DNA from: Planctomycetaceae bacterium
GTDB lineage: Bacteria > Planctomycetota > Planctomycetia > Pirellulales > Pirellulaceae
Assembly: GCA_002702965.1 (NCBI GenBank)
Contig: PADE01000203.1
Location: forward strand, 5,647-14,902
DNA length: 9,256 bases
Reading direction: 5' to 3'
The notes below the pieces were generated by a model, which was not told where the DNA came from, ran no database searches, and saw only the letters and a list, made by a program, of their open reading frames with translations. A program made the translations under genes and the position numbers. Positions 1-6,617 of the stretch are shown here, piece by piece. The number at the start of each line of letters is the position of its first letter. Position 1 is the first letter of the stretch.

Positions 1-3000
1 CGGCAAACGACTTCGCCTGCTCGACCATGAACGGGCTGTTCAGCACGAACAGTTGCTGTTGCGGTACCGTGGTTTCGCTCCGCTTGGAACTGGTAATGTT
101 CGCGTCGGGAAAGTCGAACAGGCGCAGCAGGCTGTCGAGTTCGTGGCGACTGATCTTGGCGTAGACCGTGCGCCGGACATTTCCAGCATCCGAAAGATTC
201 GTCGAGGGACCGCCGATCGCCCGATCGAGTCTACCCGAAACGTCCAACAGAGAATCCCGCCACGCTTCGACATCCAGTCTCCGCCGACGCATCCGCCACA
301 ACCACCGGTTGTCCGCATCGATGTTCGAGTTTGCCTCGTTGGTCTCGCTGCTCAAACGGTACGTCGACGACAACATGACTTCACGGTGAATCGCCCGGAT
401 CGACCAACCAGAAGCAACGAACCGACGCGCCAGGTAGTCCAGTAAACCGGGGTGGGTCGGCGCTTCGCCGAGCTTTCCAAAATTACTCGGCGTCGCCACG
501 ATCCCGCGACCGAAATGGTGTTGCCAAATTCGGTTCACCATGAGTCGCGCGGTGAGCGGATTGCCGGGTCCGGTTATCGCCTCAGCCAATTCCAGCCGAC
601 CGCTGCCATGCTTGAATACGGGAGGATTGTCGCCCGCCAGGATCTTGAGGAACCGACGCGGAGCAACCTCCCCCTGATTCGCGGGGTTCCCGCGCGCAAA
701 CACCTTCATGTCTGCCACGTTGCCCTCGGTGATCGAATGGGCGATCGGATACATGGCCGGTGCCGTCTTCTTCACCGTCGCAAGTTGAGCACGCAGTTTC
801 TCCAGTTCGACCCGACTCGCTTTCGGCAGGTGTTTCTCGAGTTGACCGTCGGGGATGGCGAACAGACCTTTCTCGCCGAACACCGCCGCCAACAGCTCCG
901 CACCACCCAACCTGGTCTCCGCGGGCGCCTCGGTGTAAACGCGAAACTGAATACTGGCTTGGGCGCCGCAGGCCCCTTGATCGCTCCCGCTATGATCCAG
1001 GCCGCCAATAGCCCGGAAGCGGGTGTACCCAGCCGGCAAGTCGTACACCACGACCGACGGGGCGTGTGTGCCGATGCCATTCCCGTAATTCTGGCCGCCA
1101 GCCTGCAAGGGCTTTCCGGTCACATTCTTGTCGATGTGGATCTTTCCAAATCCCGTCTGTGCGGACCTCCACTTCAAGTCGGTTAACTTCCGCGATCCCT
1201 GAGAGCCGACGAGTCGCGGTCGCAGCCAGTCGGCGTGGTCGCAGCTCTTGCCGTTTCCGGCATCCGTCACTACCAGATAGAGTTGCGAAGCGCCACGGAT
1301 ATCAACGTCTATGTTGACAGTCGGATTGATCTTGGTAACCACCGCACTGACGAAACGAGGGCTGCCCGGGGTGCGCGTCAACTTGGTGTTCTTGGTCACC
1401 CGTTTGACGGGTCGCTTGCCGTCTCGTTCGTCGAGCAAACTCTCAAGATGATCCTGCAGTCGTAGCGCCACTTCCGCCACCGGTTTGGGAAGGCCCTCCG
1501 GTCGCTGTTCCGGGGTGGCCGGCAGTAACTCGAACCAGGCATCGAGTGCGGGAACCTTACCCTTGTTCTTGGCATCGAGAAAACCGATCCACCGCTTCAA
1601 CAGGAACGCATGCAGTCCCGCATCTGTGGCGAACTTTGCGGTCTTCACCGTTTGGCCAGTAGCTCGGGCAACTCGAAACCGCCAGACCGCCTCGATATAC
1701 TTCGCGACTTGACCCCTCTTTGCCTCGGCAGCGGTGGTCTTTTGTCCAGCGATGAAGCGCTTCACCGCACCCTCCTGGTCTTTGATTTTCTTTTGACCGT
1801 CGTTGTAGGCCGCGATCTCGTCGGGTGTGCACAGCGGCACATTGTAGAGCTTCGAGCTGTTGAAAATACCAGCTAGTGAGTAGTAGTCCTGTGTCGGAAT
1901 GGGATCAAATTTATGGTCATGACAACGCGCACAAGAAACCGTCAAACCCAAGAATGCACGCGTCAACGTATCGACCCGGTCGTCGAGTTCATCCGCCGCC
2001 GCCTTGGCCGCATCGCTGTTCTTGTAGTACTGCGCCCCGAGCCCGAAAAATCCGAGTGCCACCAGGTGATCGTAGGGCCGGTCCGCGACAGGACCGAGTA
2101 GGTCTCCGGCAATCTGGAGCTTGACGAACCGGTCGTACGGCATGTCCGTATTGAACGCGGACACCACCCAGTCACGATACCGATATCCGTGCACATTCGG
2201 CTTGACGGCAAACGTATGAGCTTGATCCTCGGCGTAGCGGGCGACGTCTAGCCAGTAGCGTCCCCACCGCTCCCCGTAATGAGGCGAAGACAACAACCGA
2301 TCGACGACCTTGGAAAACGCTTCCGGAGACGCATCCCGAACAAAAGACTCGACCTCTTCTGGTCGGGGCGGAAGCCCAGTCAAATCGAAGGTGGCGCGAC
2401 GCAGAAGTGCGCGCTTGCCAGCGGGGCCTACTGGATTCAGCCCTTTCGACTCGATCTTGGCGAGCGTGAAATAGTCGATCGCGGTTTGCGGCCAATCGGC
2501 CCGTTTTACGCTGGGTCGTTCGGGTGCGGCGATCGGCCGGAACGACCAGAAGGTGCGCGCTTTTTCGAAGTCGATACTGGTCTGCGCCGTGGGTTCTCCA
2601 TCACGCGGGTCGGGCGCTCCTATTTCGATCCATTGCACGAAGTCGGCAATCACCGCGTCGGAAAGTTTTCCTTTCGGCGGCATCTTGAAGCTCTGCTGCC
2701 GAAGCGCATCGATCAGCAGACTCTCGTCTACACTCCCGGGCACTACGGCCGGGCCTGAATCGCCGCCTTGAAGGGTTGCGGGGCGGGAATCGAGCAACAA
2801 CCCACCCTGTACTTTCTTGGCACTTGCCGAATGGCAGGCATAGCAATGCTGCAACAGCACAGGGCGAATCTTTTCTTCGAAGAACTCGACACCCTGCGCA
2901 GCGGGTTCTTTCGCGACTCCATTTTCAGCCAGCACCGGCGGGGAAACCCACGTGGTCAACAGAACGACCAAGAGAACCGTCCCACACACGAACGAGTCGC

Positions 3001-3010
3001 CACGCTTCAT
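1..3010 (-). CDS. Planctomycete cytochrome c protein, PSCyt1-DUF1549(PSCyt2)-NPCBM-DUF1553(PSD1), 3' end cut off by the window
   Basis: The frame is open from the ATG at 3010 to the left edge: 1003 codons with no stop. Residues 1-28 form a signal peptide (hydrophobic TVLLVVLLTTW, then VLA). PSCyt1 follows with haem motif CYACH (56-60) and a likely axial Met in KMPP (M110). DUF1549 spans about 175-385 and carries a second haem motif, CARCHDHKFDP (360-364). Residues 400-550 are Lys-rich and match nothing I recognise. About 551-697 resembles an NPCBM domain (NYGNGIGTHAPS, AIGGLDHS). DUF1553 starts near 805 (NPLTARLMVNRIWQHHFGRG; SGWSIRAIHREVMLSSTYR) and is still running at NSPFMVEQ; relatives usually continue for some tens of residues. 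The start is supported by GAAGG 8 bases upstream. The family is abundant in planctomycetes and its biochemistry is poorly known. An exported redox protein acting with carbohydrate metabolism is inference. A DUF1501 gene often follows such genes and may lie beyond base 1. Confidence 0.93.
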   Translation of the reverse strand, partial: MKRGDSFVCGTVLLVVLLTTWVSPPVLAENGVAKEPAAQGVEFFEEKIRPVLLQHCYACHSASAKKVQGGLLLDSRPATLQGGDSGPAVVPGSVDESLLIDALRQQSFKMPPKGKLSDAVIADFVQWIEIGAPDPRDGEPTAQTSIDFEKARTFWSFRPIAAPERPSVKRADWPQTAIDYFTLAKIESKGLNPVGPAGKRALLRRATFDLTGLPPRPEEVESFVRDASPEAFSKVVDRLLSSPHYGERWGRYWLDVARYAEDQAHTFAVKPNVHGYRYRDWVVSAFNTDMPYDRFVKLQIAGDLLGPVADRPYDHLVALGFFGLGAQYYKNSDAAKAAADELDDRVDTLTRAFLGLTVSCARCHDHKFDPIPTQDYYSLAGIFNSSKLYNVPLCTPDEIAAYNDGQKKIKDQEGAVKRFIAGQKTTAAEAKRGQVAKYIEAVWRFRVARATGQTVKTAKFATDAGLHAFLLKRWIGFLDAKNKGKVPALDAWFELLPATPEQRPEGLPKPVAEVALRLQDHLESLLDERDGKRPVKRVTKNTKLTRTPGSPRFVSAVVTKINPTVNIDVDIRGASQLYLVVTDAGNGKSCDHADWLRPRLVGSQGSRKLTDLKWRSAQTGFGKIHIDKNVTGKPLQAGGQNYGNGIGTHAPSVVVYDLPAGYTRFRAIGGLDHSGSDQGACGAQASIQFRVYTEAPAETRLGGAELLAAVFGEKGLFAIPDGQLEKHLPKASRVELEKLRAQLATVKKTAPAMYPIAHSITEGNVADMKVFARGNPANQGEVAPRRFLKILAGDNPPVFKHGSGRLELAEAITGPGNPLTARLMVNRIWQHHFGRGIVATPSNFGKLGEAPTHPGLLDYLARRFVASGWSIRAIHREVMLSSTYRLSSETNEANSNIDADNRWLWRMRRRRLDVEAWRDSLLDVSGRLDRAIGGPSTNLSDAGNVRRTVYAKISRHELDSLLRLFDFPDANITSSKRSETTVPQQQLFVLNSPFMVEQAKSFA

Positions 3011-3272
3011 CTTCAGGACCTTCGTAGGACATGCTGTTTGGCTGCGCGTGAGCGATTCCGACCACCGCCCGCCGCGCTGGATACCGCGTTCAGGCAGCAT
3101 GGCGGATCACGAACAACTCGGGCCGAACCTCAATCTTATCTTACAGGAAACGGCTGTTCGAGCTTACCGGAAACTGGAGCATCTCGTGCGGAATTGAAAG
3201 CCCGGCCAGATCGGCATCCGCCACGGTCGCCGCAAGCCGCGGCAGCCGATCACATCTGGTTGGGGACCGGAG
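3011..3272. other. Intergenic region between the LRR lipoprotein stop and the cytochrome gene start
   Basis: This 262-base stretch has no convincing gene on either strand. It should hold the end of the LRR transcript (see the hairpin at 3209-3251) and the start region of the cytochrome gene. On the minus strand two overlapping TAAGAT hexamers (3133-3138 and 3138-3143) are the best -10-like sequences. No good -35 stands 16-18 bases before either, so I do not call a promoter. GAAGG at 3019-3023, 8 bases before the ATG at 3010, is the ribosome binding site. Confidence 0.6.
3209..3251 (-). terminator. Possible hairpin after the LRR lipoprotein gene
   Basis: On the minus strand GATCGGC (3245-3251) pairs with GCCGATC (3209-3215). 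Inside a 2x2 internal loop, CCGC can pair with GCGG, leaving a loop of about 17 bases. It begins 21 bases after the stop codon at 3273-3275. No U-run follows, only GGGCTTTC, so this is at best a weak intrinsic terminator and may be chance in GC-rich DNA. Confidence 0.25.
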
Positions 3273-4637
3273 CTATTTATAGATTTCGCAGTCGGGCAGT
3301 GCCTGCTCTAACGCGGTGACCCCGGCATCGGTGACCTTGGTGCCCAACAGGTTGAGCCCTCGCAGATGGGTCATCTGCTTGAGGTGGTCCAGTCCGCCAT
3401 TACTGATCGGGGTCCCGCTGAGCGTCAGATTCTCCAACTCAGTCATTCCCTGCAAGTGCACCAATCCCGCATCGGTGACTTGGGTGTTATCGAGAGAAAG
3501 TCGCTGCAGTTTCGTGAGTCCCTTGAGATGTTCCAGGCCCCTGTGGGTGATCGCGTTGCCGCCAATGACCAGTAATTGCAGGTTGGTCAGTCCAGTCAGA
3601 TGCACCAGTCCGTCGTCCGTAATCCGGGTCTTGTTGAGGCTGATCTTTCGTAAGCTGGTCAGTCGCGCTAGATGTTGCAGCCCGGCGTCGCCGATCGCCG
3701 TGCTTCCGAGGCTGAGGTCCTGTAACCTGGTCAGCGGCTCGAGGTGGACCAGCCCGGCATCGGTAATCCGGGTGCGGCCGAGGCTGAGGTTTTGCAGCAT
3801 TGTCAGCTCTTGCAGGTGTACTAACCCGTGATCGCTAATCGCGGTGCGCTCCAAACCCAGTGTCCGCAAGTCGGTCAACCGCTTCAGCTGCTGGAGCCCG
3901 CTGTCGCGGATCCGTGTATTGTTGAGGTTGACCTCAATCACGGCTCCCTGTTCATTCTGCTTGACATTCGCCCCCAACTCGGTGAACAGCGAAGGAGGAC
4001 CGGCTACCTCCGCTGCTGGTGGCTCGACGGAACCTGGTTGAAAGGCCTTCAAAGCACCGTCCGTCTTCCCACGCACAACGATCTTGCACGCTGGCAGTGC
4101 CTGCGTCAGTTCACCCAGTCCCTGCGCGGTCAGCTGATCTTCAGCGATCACCAGCATCTGCAGGGCCGACATTTGTTTCAGGTGCACCACTCCCGCGTCG
4201 GTAATCCGGGTATCGAGGAGTTGCAGCGATGCAAGCTCTGTCAGACCGACCAGGTGGGCCAGCCCCGCATCGGTCACCCGGGTACCGTCCAGGCGGAGCC
4301 ACTCCAGACCGGTCAGGCCGCTCAAGTTGGCGAGCCCCGAGTCCGTGATCTGCGTTCTATCGAGGTAGAGCCTCTGCAACTGGGTCAGTGTCTGCAGGTG
4401 TACCAACCCGCTATCGGTAATTTCGGTCCGCTGCAGGTCGAGCTGGCGCAGGGTCGTCAAACCCTGCAAATGTGCCATTCCCGCATCGGTAATTCTCGGG
4501 TGCTCGAAAGAGAGGCCGAGCACTTCACCCTGCCGGTTTTTCTCGATCTCGGCGCCGAGCTTTCTCAACTCAGCCACCGGATCTGTACATCCGACCAGGA
4601 AAACAACCAACCACGTGGTTCCCAGCAGGCGTTTCAT
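3273..4637 (-). CDS. Leucine-rich-repeat lipoprotein with two repeat modules
   Basis: The protein has 454 residues. Residues 1-16 are a lipoprotein signal, with lipobox LVGC and the lipidated Cys at 17, so it is probably membrane-anchored. After a charged segment (LRKLGAEIEKNRQGEV) come 24-residue leucine-rich repeats of the pattern ITDAGLxHLxxLTxLxxLxLxxTx. Five repeats plus a cap (QALPACKI) fill 49-190. A Pro/Ala linker fills about 191-216. A second module begins with the related segment LFTELGANVKQNEQGAV and has eight repeats plus a cap (QALPDCEI) at 243-454. Both caps contain a Cys. The frame stays open 36 codons further up (ATG at 4745), but the ATG at 4637 gives the lipoprotein signal at the N-terminus and has AGAGGA 7 bases upstream. 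LRR folds usually bind proteins; a binding or scaffold role here is inference. No catalytic motif is visible. Confidence 0.92.
   Translation of the reverse strand: MKRLLGTTWLVVFLVGCTDPVAELRKLGAEIEKNRQGEVLGLSFEHPRITDAGMAHLQGLTTLRQLDLQRTEITDSGLVHLQTLTQLQRLYLDRTQITDSGLANLSGLTGLEWLRLDGTRVTDAGLAHLVGLTELASLQLLDTRITDAGVVHLKQMSALQMLVIAEDQLTAQGLGELTQALPACKIVVRGKTDGALKAFQPGSVEPPAAEVAGPPSLFTELGANVKQNEQGAVIEVNLNNTRIRDSGLQQLKRLTDLRTLGLERTAISDHGLVHLQELTMLQNLSLGRTRITDAGLVHLEPLTRLQDLSLGSTAIGDAGLQHLARLTSLRKISLNKTRITDDGLVHLTGLTNLQLLVIGGNAITHRGLEHLKGLTKLQRLSLDNTQVTDAGLVHLQGMTELENLTLSGTPISNGGLDHLKQMTHLRGLNLLGTKVTDAGVTALEQALPDCEIYK
3276..3911 (-). repeat. Second LRR module: eight degenerate 72-base repeats plus cap
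   Basis: This stretch encodes residues 243-454. Eight consecutive units are exactly 24 codons each, starting at I243, I267, I291, I315, I339, I363, V387 and I411; a 20-residue cap starts at V435. Conserved positions are the leading I/V, G5, L/V6, L9, L12, T13 (M13 in a few units), L15, L18, L20 and usually T23. No insertion or deletion breaks the period. Confidence 0.9.
4068..4493 (-). repeat. First LRR module: five degenerate 72-base repeats plus cap
   Basis: This stretch encodes residues 49-190: units of exactly 24 codons starting at I49, I73, I97, V121 and I145, then a 22-residue cap starting at L169. The last full unit (MLVIAEDQ) is the most divergent, and the cap sequence QALPACKIVV closely parallels the C-terminal QALPDCEIYK of the second module. 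Confidence 0.9.
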
Positions 4638-4644
4638 GCGCGGG

Positions 4645-4650
4645 TCCTCT
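4645..4650 (-). promoter_or_regulatory. Ribosome binding site that fixes the LRR lipoprotein start
   Basis: AGAGGA on the minus strand stands 7 bases before the ATG at 4637. It favours this start over the upstream in-frame ATG at 4745, as does the lipoprotein signal that begins here. Confidence 0.7.
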
Positions 4651-4673
4651 GACCTCGGAGTCACAACCCCACC

Positions 4674-4679
4674 AATATA
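4674..4679 (-). promoter_or_regulatory. Possible -10 box (TATATT) of the LRR lipoprotein gene
   Basis: TATATT lies 37 bases before the ATG, within the A/T-rich patch TTTATATT of an otherwise GC-rich leader. A TTGACC occurs upstream, but about 23 bases away, which is too far for a standard -35. The same distance and a similar box occur before the propeller gene (6409-6414), which raises my confidence somewhat. Confidence 0.35.
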
Positions 4680-4776
4680 AAGCGCCCAGCGGCGGGTAGC
4701 ACGGTCAATAAAACGGGCGGTTGGACTAGACGGACAACGACGCACTCTCGACGGGTCCCGCGCCGCGCGCCTCCCG

Positions 4777-4795
4777 GATCGGACCTTCGCCGATC
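4777..4795 (-). terminator. Possible hairpin just after the propeller gene
   Basis: GATCGG and CCGATC form a perfect 6-bp stem with a 7-base loop, starting 10 bases after the stop of the gene at 4806. No U-tract follows; the sequence continues CGGGAGG. It could be a weak terminator or an RNA 3'-end stabiliser. Confidence 0.3.
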
Positions 4796-4805
4796 ATACC
4801 TGGGC

Positions 4806-6371
4806 CTATTCAATCCAGAAGCTAAACAAGCTGGCGCGGGTCAATTCGAACATCAGCCGGGGCCGCGTGGCCTCCGGCAGGTCGTTTCCGCCGCGCCAGG
4901 CGACTTCCAGGTCAAGACCATCGCCCGCCACCGCTTGGCAGTCTGCGAACGCAAATCCAGGAATCGCCTGATCGTCCTCGGTTACTAGCGCCGCCCGCAG
5001 CCGCCCACCCGTTGCGACCCGGGCATTCACGTGCAACCGTTTTCCCTGGAAAGTAAGCGGCCGCGTAGTCAGGATTCCCGGTTGATCGCCGCCGTTGATC
5101 GACACAAATCGGTCGCGCTGGAGGATGGCCAGTCCGAGCGCGTAATCGGTGCGGTGATCGTCCGGTAGCGCTGGATTGGCCGCTTCGAGTTCGGTCGGCG
5201 CCCCGAAGTAATACACCCAGACCTCTTCACCCACCTCGAGCACCGATATCGGCCGCATGATACTGGCATCCCAGCGGTCGTGGCGATCATTGAACGCCAT
5301 GAAGGGCTGACCGGACCCGACCCGAGTCCACACCCGGCCGTCGCGGCTGCAATCGAGTTCAACATAGGTCGCGTGCCGTTGACTGCGTGCGGGAACAAAC
5401 ACCCATCGCAATCCCAGGTACAGGCCCTGGTACGCACAACCCCAGTGGCCGTAAATCTGCGTCTCCGAACGGCGCGCCATGAAAATCGGCGTCGGTCGGT
5501 TCCAGTGCACCAAGTCCTGGCTCTCCATCACGCCACGAGCGCGAACCGTTCCGGGTGAGACCACAAATTTGACGTCGCCGATATACTGCCGACGGATCGG
5601 ATCCCACCAGAAACGGGTCGTATCACCGATCCCGTTCTGGGGGATCCCGTAGCCACCGGTCAGGCTGGGGATCACGGGTCGCGACAGGTCCCCTTTCCAG
5701 TGCACCCCGTCGGGCGAAAAGTGCAGGTAGTAGCCCTCGCGGACCGCCGGGTTCTTCCGCTCAACCAGCACCAGCGACTGGAACCGTCGCGCGGGATCCG
5801 GCTCGTCGGGTCGATAGAAGACCCCCTGCATCTGTCCGTAGGGAATGACCACGTTGTTGGGACCGACCAGTCCCTGGACTCGATGTAAATTCAGATCCGG
5901 GCGGCGCCAGCGCACCCCGTCGTCACTGACCGCATAACTGTTGGCAAATCGAATCAACTGGCCCGTTGGCAATGTCTGCCAGTCGTCCCAGGAGACGTAC
6001 CACATCCGAAAATGTGGTGCCTCGTCGAACTGCAACACGGTTTCCACCACCGCCTGATTCCGGAGAGCCTGCGCCGCTTTGAAGACCGGGTTCGCCGGGT
6101 GTCGGCGCGGCCGATGGACTTCGCGAACCACGTTGTCCGCCCGTGCAAGCAGTACGTTGTCGACCAGCAACTGACGGTGCCGGCCGATCCGGATCGCGAT
6201 GTCCTGCATGTCGAGCGGGAACCGCACCCGTTCGTTGCCCAGATTGCGCCAAGCCGATTTCAATTGTTCGATGTCAACCGATTCGTTCAGCGACGCAGCG
6301 ATCGGATTCTGGGCGGCGATCTGTACCGGCGCGGATGCCAGCAAGCACATCAGCCCCAAAAGCTGTCTCAT
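4806..6371 (-). CDS. Exported glycosidase-like five-bladed beta-propeller protein
   Basis: The protein has 521 residues with a signal peptide at about 1-20 (LLGLMCLLASAPVQIAA, then Q). Mature features recall the GH32/GH43/GH130-type propeller proteins common in planctomycetes: QLLVDNVLLARADNVVREVH (68-86), HPANPVF (91-97), FRMWYVSWDDW (121-131), SYAVSDDGVRW (145-155), GYYLHFSPDGVHW (213-225), a third SxDxxxW unit (ESQDLVHW, 283-290), a fourth (CSRDGRVW, 341-348), and ALGLAILQRDRFVSI (411-425). The repeated 'SxDGxxW' blade motif is clear. Residues from about 435 look like a C-terminal beta-sandwich (LTFQGKRLHVNARV). Catalytic acids cannot be assigned by eye, so glycosidase activity is a family-level guess; a non-catalytic sugar-binding propeller is possible. 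The frame stays open upstream to an ATG at 6623, but the ATG at 6371 begins the signal peptide and has AAGGA 7 bases before it. It is divergent from the sulfatase fusion. Confidence 0.88.
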   Translation of the reverse strand: MRQLLGLMCLLASAPVQIAAQNPIAASLNESVDIEQLKSAWRNLGNERVRFPLDMQDIAIRIGRHRQLLVDNVLLARADNVVREVHRPRRHPANPVFKAAQALRNQAVVETVLQFDEAPHFRMWYVSWDDWQTLPTGQLIRFANSYAVSDDGVRWRRPDLNLHRVQGLVGPNNVVIPYGQMQGVFYRPDEPDPARRFQSLVLVERKNPAVREGYYLHFSPDGVHWKGDLSRPVIPSLTGGYGIPQNGIGDTTRFWWDPIRRQYIGDVKFVVSPGTVRARGVMESQDLVHWNRPTPIFMARRSETQIYGHWGCAYQGLYLGLRWVFVPARSQRHATYVELDCSRDGRVWTRVGSGQPFMAFNDRHDRWDASIMRPISVLEVGEEVWVYYFGAPTELEAANPALPDDHRTDYALGLAILQRDRFVSINGGDQPGILTTRPLTFQGKRLHVNARVATGGRLRAALVTEDDQAIPGFAFADCQAVAGDGLDLEVAWRGGNDLPEATRPRLMFELTRASLFSFWIE

Positions 6372-6378
6372 GTGTGGA

Positions 6379-6383
6379 TCCTT
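6379..6383 (-). promoter_or_regulatory. Ribosome binding site that fixes the propeller gene start
   Basis: AAGGA, within AAAAAGGATCC on the minus strand, stands 7 bases before the ATG at 6371. With the signal peptide it argues against the 84-codon longer reading from 6623, whose extra residues show no domain or export signal and would overlap the divergent gene's first codons. Confidence 0.75.
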
Positions 6384-6408
6384 TTTGTGTGGGGTACCGA
6401 CGCCCGTC

Positions 6409-6414
6409 AGTATA
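6409..6414 (-). promoter_or_regulatory. Possible -10 box (TATACT) of the propeller gene
   Basis: TATACT on the minus strand lies 38 bases before the ATG at 6371 and would give a leader of about 30 bases. It is a five-of-six match to TATAAT. The best -35 candidate, TTGGTG, is about 20 bases upstream, longer than ideal. Confidence 0.45.
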
Positions 6415-6617
6415 GAATCTGCCCATGCGACGTGCACCAACGCCACGGCGCTGACCTGACGCATCGTCTCCATTCCATTTGCTCGACAACGCCAACTCGT
6501 TGATCTGACAACCAGCTCGCTAGATCGGCAATCGGCGTGGAAACCAAACGCTTCAACAGCCAGCCCGCAGAGAGTGCCGACCAGGCTCTCCACCGGACGC
6601 TCGACGCGAGATTCGTT

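Larger units (their letters stand above)
6372..6617. other. Divergent intergenic region between the propeller gene and the sulfatase-phosphatase gene
   Basis: This 246-base region should carry both promoters. The minus-strand -10 (6409-6414) is annotated separately. On the plus strand the best pair is TTGATC (6500-6505) and TAGATC (6521-6526), but the 15-base spacer is short and I consider it weak. The plus-strand start has only GAG (6608-6610) 7 bases before the ATG, a poor ribosome binding site. A short inverted pair, GATCT (6502-6506) and AGATC (6522-6526), overlaps the weak plus-strand elements and could be an operator or chance. No gene is supported here. Confidence 0.55.

Noticed and set aside
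452..1186. A 244-codon plus-strand open frame
   Set aside because: It lies wholly opposite the cytochrome protein, whose minus-strand frame is continuous and full of family motifs. The plus-strand translation shows no domain.
1557..2846. Apparent string of short minus-strand frames that could suggest a broken gene
   Set aside because: Translating the minus strand from the ATG at 3010 gives one unbroken frame to base 1. The small frames are in other registers, and the real gene merely lacks its stop inside the window.
3828..4652. A 274-codon plus-strand open frame opposite the LRR gene, with another at 3316-3831
   Set aside because: Both are mirror images of the 72-base LRR repeats. The repeat period is a multiple of three, so any antisense frame open in one unit stays open in the next. 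They have no ribosome site or recognisable domain, and the minus strand codes for a clear protein.
4638..4745. A 36-codon N-terminal extension of the LRR lipoprotein starting at 4745
   Set aside because: The lipoprotein signal and AGAGGA site both point to the ATG at 4637. The extension would place 36 hydrophilic residues before the signal.
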